From Lytechinus pictus (lineage: Eukaryota > Echinodermata > Echinoidea > Temnopleuroida > Toxopneustidae), in contig NC_087261.1 in the NCBI RefSeq assembly GCF_037042905.1, positions 19,483,117 through 19,547,116 of the forward strand: 64,000 nt of DNA, read 5' to 3'. Position numbers and translations under genes: made by a program. The notes under the pieces were generated by a model. That model searched no databases. It had not been told where the DNA came from and saw nothing but the letters and a program-made list of their open reading frames with translations. How positions within the stretch are numbered: position 1 is the first letter of the stretch; every line of letters starts with the position of its first letter. Positions 55,471 to 64,000 of this stretch are shown here, piece after piece.

Positions 55471-56045
55471 TGGTTGGTTCATTTATTTCTTCTTTCACAA
55501 CATTTGTACATAATATTAGTCAACAATATCATTACGCGTGGCATATAAAGTGCAGTTGCCTGTCTAGTATCATAACTGTGAACTTGATTGTTCTTTCTAA
55601 ACATTTGCACTAATGCATTCGGAAGTGTACCACTTTCATTATCATACATGAGTAAACCTAACTGTAGAAGATAGATATCTTCTACCTTTAATAGTTTATT
55701 ACTACAGAACAAAACATTAGTGTGTGCACGGTAATCTGCTTTGAATTCTTATCACCCTTCTTTGAGCACGAGTGACAAGTATCTTTTCAAGTTGTGTTTT
55801 TAGAGACTTACCCCAAGCCAAAACTCCGTAATGAAGATTAGGAAAAATTAGAGTTGAATACAAAATAAGCAAAATATATTGTGGGACAAAATGTCTTGAT
55901 TTACACATTACACCAGCATTTCTAGACAAAACTTTACAAATATTATTGCAGTGATATTTTCAACTTAAATTCTCATCAATGTGTAAACCAAGAAACTTAG
56001 AAGTTACTCAATGTTAGTGTTATCAAAAAGTAAATACCCAGGTAA
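55471..56045 (-). pseudogene. CR1-type LINE reverse transcriptase C-terminus, frameshifted and 5'-truncated
   Basis: On the minus strand, a thumb-region motif (F-L-G-L-H-I-D-E-N) near 55970 passes, with frame changes, into Y-S-T-L-I-F-P-N-L-H-Y-G-V-L-A-W-G (55929-55717). After a one-base shift near 55741 it continues as L-L-K-V-E-D-I-Y-L-L-Q-L-G-L-L-M-Y and N-Q-V-H-S-Y-D-T-R (55712-55479). These are hallmark motifs of the C-terminal region of CR1/Jockey-group LINE polymerases. Downstream is a short 3' UTR with AATAAATGAACCAACC repeats. The 5' truncation is typical of LINE copies. Confidence 0.8.
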
Positions 56046-56049
56046 GTAT

Positions 56050-56170
56050 TTTAGGGTATTACTTCTTCTTCTTCTCTTTCTTCTTCTTCTACTTCTTCTT
56101 CTTTTGGTTTGGTTTGGTTTTATTTACAGTATGAAAATCACAACAAAATACATTGCACGAGAAATAAGAT
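56050..56170 (-). mobile_element. LINE-like 3' tail with AACCAAACC repeat
   Basis: On the minus strand, sequence ends AAATAAAACCAAACCAAACC, like the short tandem 3' tails of CR1/L2-type LINEs, next to a TTC microsatellite (56060-56105). Confidence 0.5.
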
Positions 56171-56990
56171 AAAATATATTTTTTTTTATAAACACTTAAA
56201 AAGATACGGATGGATCACTCTATTCAGAGCCGTTGATCTAATGGCTCCGTTCTACCTAGAGGTCCAGGTCTTCTTCTTCTTCTTCTTCTTGTTCTCCTCC
56301 TCCTTATTCTACTTCCTATATACATTCTCTTCCTCCACTTGACTGAAACCAGTCATAAGAAGAGTATACTGTTTGACTTTATGATGAATGCCACAAAGGA
56401 TGGAAATAAGAAAAAGCAAGCTTAATATTAGATAAGTTTTGAAACATACATACCAACTTATCTTCTAAAAATGGTCCTGTTCTGAACGAAAGTCTGCGGA
56501 GACTTCAAATGAATCTTCCCTCCTGTAAACATGGTAAACAGCCGTTTAAAATTCCTTGGTCACTCAACCGAAAATGATATTCCTGGCTTTGATAGAATTT
56601 GAATAAACCAGAGTCTGAGAAAATGTCAAATAAATCTTCTTTTGTAATCATGCATCTAACAAAAATGCAGGGATTAAAATTATCCTACCCCCCCCCAAAA
56701 AAAAAAACCTGACGGTCTAAAATTATAAAGGAATTGGAAAGTAGTTTTTCCAGCGAGAAACATGTTAAATCTGAATCTCCCAATGGGCAAACATTGTCCC
56801 CCAAATTAATGTCCACTTTATGATCTTGAATGGCATAGAGATTCTACTGTCGTGTTTTTGTGTTGCATTGCAATTTATGATCATTCTGAATTCTTTTTCG
56901 AACTTTGTTCTCATTGTTTGTTGTCATAATACTAATGACAATGATAGAATGATAACAACAACATGAATAATAATAATAATAATAGGCCTC
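56171..56990. other. Non-coding
   Basis: A TTC microsatellite lies near 56268-56295. No gene is recognised. Confidence 0.5.
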
Positions 56991-56994
56991 GTAC

Positions 56995-56995
<1 letters not shown>

Positions 56996-57041
<46 letters not shown>

Positions 57042-57308
57042 CAATAGCAGCAGCTTACGAACAGCTTTATGAAACACCAACTAGAATTGAAAATAACACA
57101 CCCAAACCACACCCACATTCTCTCCTTTTTCTTTTCCTACCTCCTCCTTCATCGTCTTCTTCTTCTTTTTCTTCTTCTTCGCCTCCTCCTCCCCCTCCTC
57201 CTCCTCCTCCTCCTTCTTCTTCTTCTTCTTCTTCTCTTCTTCCTCTTCTCTTCTTCTTCTTTTTCTTCTTCTTCTTCTTCTTCTTCTGCTTCTTCCTTCT
57301 TCGTCGTC
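56996..57308 (+). repeat. AGT, TTC and TCC microsatellites
   Basis: (AGT)n at 56996-57041 and a pyrimidine TTC/TCC array at 57117-57308. All ORFs across them are repeat translations. Confidence 0.95.
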
Positions 57309-58317
57309 CAACATAAAATAACATAAATCACTACAGGCTGAACCTATATATAAAGTGAATGCTGCACGATCACGAAGGGAGAAATAAAATAGAAAAATAA
57401 GCCTGATTTTAAATACTTCTCATGTTTTCATCTATAGTTTTTATCTGAAAGAAGTTTGAATTGACTATTGTAAACGTTCCAATGGCGGATCCAGGCGGGA
57501 TGCTAGGGCCACACGCCCCTGATAACTGCCCATTAACATACATATTGAATGTACCTTAATTTTAGAAAATTGTCCCCTGCATACGGCCCCCTCTATTTTC
57601 AAATTTGTTATTTGTCCCTCCTTTATTATAAAATCCTGGATCTATAGCTGCCACTACACTAGACAAAAAAAATGCGGTGATTACTAAACATATAAACAGA
57701 ACTACTAAGCTGTCAGGGAATATGGGGGAAAGAATGTCTTTTTGTAAAATGAACACCCTCCCTTAATGCTAATTCCTGCACCCAACCTGAACAAAATTCA
57801 TAGAATATTGTTTTTCTCTCTCTCTCTCTCTCTCTCTCCACAAGAGACATTATAAATCTAATTTTCACAGATGAAACGAATGACTGCCCTCTTTATCCTT
57901 TTGAATGATATTAAATAAAGAGATGCCTCGATATGACTGAATGGTTTTTAGTGGTTTTATTTATTCTATAGGGATTTTTTTTTGGGGGGGCACCGTGACA
58001 GAGGTAATAATGGCAGAGGCAATAATGGCAGAGGTAAAAATAAGCAGAGGTAAACAGGGGTGACGCCTTTTCCATGGGGGGGGGGGTGGAGGCCCTGATT
58101 ACCGACAAATATCTGTACCCATCACCGACGTCCCCATTCTCCTCAGTCGCGTTTTCTTCCGTCATTTCCAGGGGCCGACAGATCCAGCTTTTATCAATTA
58201 TTTTAAATAGGAGGGATGGAAAACTATTTCATACACATTTTCCCCGTCGCGGCCGCCAATATCTGATTTTTTTTAATTTATATATTTAATAGGCGTTAGT
58301 CCTAATTACATTTTCAT
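57309..58317. other. Non-coding with short repeats
   Basis: (TC)n at 57815-57838, a GGCAGAGG(C/T)AATAAT tandem repeat near 57998-58050, and a G run at 58076-58087. No gene. Confidence 0.5.
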
Positions 58318-58932
58318 GTGGATGATAAATTGCTCAACCACAAAGTGAATGAAACAATTGGAATGACGGGGGCAGAAGCAGAGGATGAGAAAAGGGGGCA
58401 TTTTGTCTCATTTGATATTGAGAGCCATTTGCAGGACATTCAAGAAAGTAAAAAAGGCGAATTTGGAGAGCTGCTAAAAAAGGCAGTTAAGTCAGCCATG
58501 GAGGCATCTATACCTGCTATCATTACAGCAGTGAAGGATGTGTGCCTCTCTGCTGTAAAGGAGGTGGTGAACCCACACCTCCTCCGTCTACAATACAGGG
58601 ACGATGACTTAGACCAGCAAATAAGGAGAGACAATCTTCGTTTCTGCGGTATTAAGGAATGTGAAGAGGGAGAGGAGGGTGAAGACGAAGAGAGTGAGGA
58701 GATACTCCACAACAAAGTGTTAGCAGTGGCAGAGAAAGCTGGAGTAAAGCTGAAAGCAGAGGACCTGTCTTCATATCACCGCATCGGCAAGAAGTCTAGA
58801 GGAAAGGAGCGACAGATTCTGGCGCGCTTTACTCTGAGGAGGAAGAGAGATGCGTTGTATGCTGGTCGATTCAAGTTGAAAGGCATTGAGAGTTTAGGAA
58901 ATTGGCTATACAATCTCCTAATATTTATATAA
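58318..58932 (+). CDS. L1/Tx1-like LINE ORF1 protein, truncated copy
   Basis: A 204-codon ORF. Acidic N-terminus; a helical middle (residues about 50-90); an RRM-like start R-R-D-N-L-R-F-C-G-I; an acidic loop (E-E-G-E-E-G-E-D-E-E-S-E-E); S-Y-H-R-I-G-K and R-Q-I-L-A-R-F-T-L-R-R-K-R-D-A as in the RRM/C-terminal domain of LINE ORF1 proteins. Homology fades after about residue 190, and the last dozen residues before the stop look unrelated. No ORF2 follows, so this is a truncated copy. Such proteins bind the element RNA. A host-gene origin cannot be excluded but is less likely. Confidence 0.65.
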   Translation: MDDKLLNHKVNETIGMTGAEAEDEKRGHFVSFDIESHLQDIQESKKGEFGELLKKAVKSAMEASIPAIITAVKDVCLSAVKEVVNPHLLRLQYRDDDLDQQIRRDNLRFCGIKECEEGEEGEDEESEEILHNKVLAVAEKAGVKLKAEDLSSYHRIGKKSRGKERQILARFTLRRKRDALYAGRFKLKGIESLGNWLYNLLIFI

Positions 58933-60267
58933 AAGTTAGGTCCTACCTTAATTCTTGCTCGCCAGAAGATAGAATGGGGTCCAGCCGCTCAGATAAATTG
59001 CACAAATCCGTGAATAGAAATATATACACTTCACAATTTCAAATAGATTAGAAAAAAGGACAGATGTCACAAAATGACTCGCGAAGTAATGAGCTCATTA
59101 AATATGCAGAGTGAATATAGACTTCGAAGGAGTGGAAATGACGGTAAGAAGTAAGAATTGGAAAATGTAGAGAGATAAGTATAAGTTGATCCTCCACAAG
59201 ATTTGAGTCGATCCTCACTAGCAGCTGGATGAGATGGTCACATATGGAAAACTAGCGGACAGAAGGTCCTCGCTGCACGCGCGCACCCTTATAACACGCA
59301 GAATTCCCTTGCATCATACCCTTTTTTCACAAACAAATGTGTATCAAGGACAAGTGTTGATTCATATAGAATTTCCGCCCCCCTGAAATGAATGTTAACA
59401 ACTTCTTCTATCAGATGACCATAATTTTTTTTTAATTCAATTGGTGGGAAATGTGGCACTTTATTACATTAAAATCACTCAAAACCATCCATAGTCAGGG
59501 ATATGTATTGGGATAATGGGTTTGGGGGACATTTTTATAGTACCCGGGTGGATTATATCCGTCGTCACATCGGTGGGTGATGGTATCAAGAATTTCCGCC
59601 CAGATGATAATAAAGGGCACATTAATTGTAAGGCAAATACTCATTAAAGAACCACGGAGATTGGTTAATAAGGAAATAGTGCACTTTTATCATCAAATCA
59701 GAGGAGATTTTCTTTGTGATAGTGATGTCCGAAGAGCAATCCTACACTCGACGTGCATTCAACATATAGGGCTGGACAGAGTTTATGTGTACGTCGGTGT
59801 GTTGTTCGAGTCACAGCGGTTTTCTAGCTCTTTCCATTGCAGTGCTGAACATTTTATTAGGTATGTATAAATATATATACATTGTCAGTCCGAACTATAG
59901 ATATAAATATATCAGATACCGTTATTTTTGCCAACAAAAATCAATTTTATTCTCTGAAAGTTGGATATGTCTCTGAAAACTGTGACGGGTCAATTATGTA
60001 TACGAGGGGTGCATCCTAGCTTACCACTGCATAGGTAAGTCTGAAAATTAAGTTTTGCTTATTCCTTTCACTTTATAATTATGTTTTAAATGTTCAAACA
60101 ACAATAATTTATGAAATCGACACAAAATATTGTGAATCAACGCTGAAACATTATTTGTGTATACATTTTATCCCTCTGTAATGCTATCTCCCCCATAAAG
60201 CCACAATGGAACATTCTGCACCGCTAGTCATACGATGATCGCGAGGTCTGCAAACGTCGTCTGCTAT
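58933..60267. other. No gene recognised
   Basis: Short ORFs (59577-59870 and 59785-59976, plus) have no motif. No terminal repeats were noticed. Confidence 0.4.
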
Positions 60268-60827
60268 GTTTTTACATGTCCGCTACACTGTATGCAAGTT
60301 TTCGATATGCATGAGTGGTCAGGACGAAGGCAGAGAGTAGAGTGATGATGTGGTAGAGAAAACAAGTTGTTTTTACCAACATCAGAAAAGATGAGACAAA
60401 GAAATAAGCGCCAAAAAGGGGGCAAAACACAGTTGAGAAGAACAAAGAGGAGAGAAGCAGACTGTGAGAAAAGCAAACATGCAAGCATCTCTGTAGTGAT
60501 GTTGTATACCTGCAAGTTCATTGCAATAAACAAGGAACAATGAAAGGATGTTTGCTCCAAGTCTAGGAACAAAAGAAAGGTTGTTTCTCAATATAAGAAT
60601 GTGTTTGCCAAGTAGATTTGGACAGAAAATGAGTTGGCTTGCTCTGTGAATGTACAGTATTGTAGTACATACACATGGCGTGAACAAGTGAGAATATATG
60701 AAATTGGAAATAAAAGAAAGAATTTATATACAATTCATATACAGAATGTTGAAATATAAATGAAAATATATACAAGGAAAGAATATATAGATGTAGATAT
60801 ATAAAAAGATATAGTCAAGTCACTACA
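60268..60827 (-). mobile_element. Probable 3' LTR of the Ty3/gypsy element
   Basis: On the minus strand, a 13-G tract (60846-60834) sits like a polypurine tract just before TGTAGTGAC at 60827. The block may end near 60268 at TAAAAACA, giving TG...CA ends. A TATATAAA-like box (about 60722-60730, minus) fits a U3 promoter. The 5' LTR is outside the window, so the borders are unverified. Confidence 0.45.
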
Positions 60828-60965
60828 GTAGCTCCCCCCCCCCCCCTAGATTTGTACCGAATAGAAATGTAGTAACAAATCGACAAGGGAAAGTAAAAGG
60901 GAACTTGGCTATATAAAACAAGAAAATAAAAGGAGTGGAAACATCAGTGAATTTTGAGAAATGTT

Positions 60966-62653
60966 TCAACCGTCTCCGAAAAATTGAATGTACTTGGCAG
61001 GAAACCTGACATGGCGACCAGAACGGGTCTTACGAATTTCGGGAGGCATATGCTTGTCATCAGGATCCCCTGCCAAGTCCGTGGAGTTGGATTGTTGATG
61101 AACTTGGTCAGGTGGATCTTGATGATGAAATGGAGTGGTAGCCTCCTGCTCGATGAAAGCCGGTTTCAGTCTGTCGACACTGACATTTTCATGTTTACCA
61201 TTATAATCAATGGTAAAATACTTGTCAGTGCGACGGATGACTCGGAAGGGTCCTCTGTATGGAGGCTGCAATGGCTTTGTAACAGTATCATCTCTAAGAA
61301 AGATGTGAGATGAAGAATGGAGTTCAGGATGTACCTGCGTTCGAGTTTGCTGTTTTCGAGTAGGAGTGGGATGTAATTCCCGCATCATTCTCTTTAGTCT
61401 GTGGGCATAGTTAGATGGGTCATCAGCAGTATCGATTTGTGATGGAGCTACAAATTGTGCAGGTAGAGTGACTGTTGTCCCAAACACAAGTTCTGCTGCA
61501 GAGCATCCAATGTCCGCCTTGATTGCTGTGCGTATACCCAGCAAGACTAAAGGGAGTGACTCAGTCCAACGGACATTGTTATGAGCCTTGAGAGAAGCTT
61601 TAAGTTGGCGGTGAAAACGCTCCACTAAACCATTTGCGGCAGGATGGTATGCTGTTGTGCGGATGCGTTTAGTGCCGAGGAGGTTGGTGAGTGCAAGGAA
61701 AAGTGCTGACTCAAATTGCCTACCTCTGTCAGTTGTGAGAGTAGTAGGTGCACCAAACACTGCTACCCATCTGGCCACAAATGCTCGTGCTACCGTCTCC
61801 GCAGTGATGTCGGGAATTGGGATAGCTTCTGGCCATCTGGTGTAGCGATCAACACAAGTAAGAAGGTAATTGTTACCCTCTGATGAAGGAAGCGGGCCTA
61901 CGAGGTCAATGTGCACATGAGAGAAGCGTGCATCAGGTGAAGTGAAAGTACCAAGTGGTGCTTTGGTGTGCCGATGTACTTTACACTTTTGACATTCGAG
62001 GCATGTTTTGGCCCATTTCCTAACATCAGCGTTGATGCTAGGCCAAACAAAGCGCTCTGTAATGCTCTGATTCCTGGATGAGAAAGTCCATGAAGGGAAT
62101 CAAAGAGAGCTCTTCTATGTTTGACTGGTACCAAAGGCCTGGCAGTACCAGTTGATATATCGCACAGAATTGTAGTGCTAGAACCTGGGAGAACAATCGA
62201 CTTGAGTTGAAGTGAGGAATCTTTCAACTCAGTTTCATCTTCCTGATCCTTTGCGATGGCCGCAAAGTCTATGATTGAGGAAGAATCAACTCTGTCGATA
62301 TACAGACGAGAGAGGGCGTCTGCTGCTGTGTTCTCCTTACCTGAAATGTGCTGTATATCAGAAGTGAACTGAGAAATGAAATCGAGTTGTCGGATTTCAC
62401 GTGGCGAATGCCTATCCGGTTTCGATTTGAGTGCATGGGTAAGAGGTTTGTGGTCAGTGTAGGTAGTAAATGACCTACCTTCAAGAAGATGGCGAAAGTG
62501 CTTGATACCCAGATATGCTGCAAGCAACTCCCTACCAAAAGTGCTGTATTTGGTTTCGGCGGGTTGTAACCTCTTAGAGAAGAAAGCCAGAGGTTGCCAA
62601 ACTCCATCTACTCGTTGTTGGATAGCTCCCCCAACTCCTACGTCAGAAGCGTC
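60966..62653 (-). pseudogene. Ty3/gypsy polyprotein 3' part: RNase H and integrase, frameshifted
   Basis: On the minus strand, RNase H motifs D-A-S-D-V-G, T-D-H-K-P-L and A-D-A-L-S-R come first. Then comes an HHCC zinc motif (H-G-L-S-H and C-L-E-C-Q-K-C), the integrase core with H-I-D-L-V-G, T-T-D-R-G-R-Q-F and Y-H-P-A-A-N-G-L-V-E (a D-D-35-E spacing), and a GPF/Y-like module (P-Y-R-G-P-F-R-V-I-R-R). The frame changes once near 62060-62072, inside the zinc motif. Upstream, the RNase H start is cut by the 1310-bp element at 62654-63963; the polyprotein frame resumes at 63967-64000. The copy is therefore non-functional as it stands. Confidence 0.9.
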
Positions 62654-63963
62654 CCCAGAAGGAAAAACCAGTAAGACCAGTATTTTTTTTTTACTGGTTT
62701 CCAGTAGATTTTTACTGGTTTCCAGTATATTTTTACTGGGCCAGTTGATTTTTAACTGGACCAGTAAAAATCAACTGGAGACCAGTTCCAACAACTGCAT
62801 TCCAGTTGAAGCAATTAGTAATACCAGTTAAATTGTTTTTCATCAAACTGATGCTACTGGTCCAATAAATGGTTTCCAGTAGATTTTTACTGGTTTCCAG
62901 TATATGTTTACTGGACCAGTTGATTTTTAACTGGACCAGTAAAAATCAACTGGAGACCAGTTCAAACAAAGTAGTAATACCAGTTATTTGTTTTTCATCA
63001 AACTGGTGTTGTACTGGTCCAATAAATAATGACTTTATTTCAAGTCAGATCATATGACGAATTATGGAAAATGAATCTTGCAATTCAGAGAAAGTTATTA
63101 CCGTTATCATTTATCATTGTTATCATCATTCTTTTTATAATTAATATAATTATTATGATTATTATGATCATTGTTGTTATCATTCTTATTACTGTTATCA
63201 TTATTATTGATTTTGTAATTATTATTATTAATATTATCATAATTATCAAGTATGAACATTATCATTAAAATAATTATTTCCTTTTTTAAATGATTAAGAT
63301 AAATCAAGATATATTCCTCTGATAGAGTCAACTGGTCTAAAGTAATTCATTGTTTGAAATTGAACTGGTCAAGACCAGTACTACCAGTAATTCTGATGAT
63401 GCTGATCACGTGGTTTACCTCATTTGCATATTTCCTGTTTTTTAAAGAAAAATCAGGATTTAGAATGGAATATTCTTGCAATGGCACTCATTGTTGTTTA
63501 AAAACTTTCTAAATAAGTGTGTGAACTAATTCACAATGAAAATGTGTAATTTCATACATCAAATTTAAAATAACAGCAGAAAGATTAATTTACTAACCAT
63601 TTTTTCCATCACATTTCACTGACCATGGTATATAACAAACCAAATGCATGTAATAAATTGATCCAGTAAGACCAGTACGAGGACCAGTTCGGCCAGTTCG
63701 AGGACCAGTCAGACCAGTAAAAAATACCAGTAAAGACCAGCTGAAATTGGAAACCAGTACGAAGACCAGTAACAGCCACCAAAAACAAGACCAGTATAAA
63801 ATTCCAGTAGTTCAAGACCAGTTAATTTTTAACTGGACCAGTAAAATTTTAACTGGACCAGTATGACCAGTTAGACCAGTAAACCGATGTTCCAATTTCC
63901 AGAGTTACCAGTTAAAATTATACTGGTCTAACTGGTCCAGTGGAACTGGTTTTTCCTTCTGGG
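62654..63963. mobile_element. 1310-bp element with CCCAGAAGG ends and CCAGT/ACTGG subterminal repeats
   Basis: A perfect 19-bp terminal inverted repeat (CCCAGAAGGAAAAACCAGT) with a 3-bp duplication GTC (62651-62653 and 63964-63966). Both subterminal zones (62665-63025 and 63655-63955) are packed with GACCAGT and ACTGG motifs, many arranged as hairpins. The middle is AT-rich with TTATTATT tracts and no transposase. It splits the RNase H active-site region of the gypsy element. The superfamily is not assigned. Confidence 0.85.
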
Positions 63964-63966
63964 GTC

Positions 63967-64000
63967 GACTAGTAGGCACAAGGGAACATCAGTGCGAGGG
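63967..64000 (-). pseudogene. Continuation of the Ty3/gypsy RNase H start, window edge
   Basis: On the minus strand it reads T-D-V-P-L-C-L-L-V-D, the strand leading into the RNase H D-A-S-D motif, and joins in frame with 62650 across the insertion. The rest of pol lies outside the window. Confidence 0.7.

Noticed and set aside
56844-57331. Glu/Lys and Ser/Leu ORFs over the triplet repeats
   Set aside because: Microsatellite translations on both strands.

Overview
This window looks like metazoan nuclear DNA, most likely from an echinoderm such as a sea urchin. Coding sequence is sparse and split into short exons. Transposons of many classes dominate. The one host gene joins a SUEL-type (sea-urchin-egg-lectin) galactose/rhamnose-binding lectin domain to calcium-binding EGF modules. 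Arrays of a GCGAGCGCGAAGCGCGAGC satellite motif and a Ngaro/DIRS element also fit. The species call is inference.

Host gene (minus strand). Four phase-compatible exons are visible: a signal-peptide exon (47373-47451), a SUEL lectin exon (44165-44458), a cbEGF exon (42842-42964) and another cbEGF exon (6473-6589). The intron between the two EGF exons is about 36 kb and holds most of the mobile DNA. The gene probably continues past the left edge.

Region 1-3714 is the 3' part of a tyrosine-recombinase retrotransposon: recombinase C-terminus, an SGNH-hydrolase ORF, and a B1-A2-B2 arrangement whose two 383-bp B repeats are identical. At 4495-5396 a non-autonomous hAT element contains a smaller hAT element.

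Region 6883-24542 reads as one 17.7-kb mobile element. It has long terminal inverted repeats starting CAGTGCGTCCCA and a TATA duplication at both ends. Its left arm holds a roughly 5-kb palindrome of tandem repeats rich in YY1-like AAGATGGCGGC motifs. Both inverted repeats carry 54-bp tandem repeats with a SOX-POU-like composite motif (CATTGTTATGCTAAT). The core carries a decayed CR1-type LINE, the C-terminal half of an unknown acidic protein, an intact C2H2 zinc-finger acidic protein (18922-19599), and a second unknown ORF (20314-20757). No transposase was recognised. A truncated second copy of the gene module lies at about 26415-30955. Both copies were hit by the same composite of one hAT element nested in another.

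Region 31-43 kb is repeats: satellite-like blocks, a long CTAT/CTCT microsatellite field, G-rich elements and a 2-kb hAT element filled with the mirror-symmetric satellite. Region 43-60 kb is lectin-gene introns and upstream DNA with foldback elements, a tRNA-derived SINE candidate, LINE 3' fragments and microsatellites. Region 60.3-64 kb is the 3' half of a Ty3/gypsy element (minus strand; RNase H, integrase, probable LTR). A 1310-bp element with a perfect 19-bp inverted repeat and GTC target duplication interrupts its RNase H. All alignments were made by eye; no database search was run.
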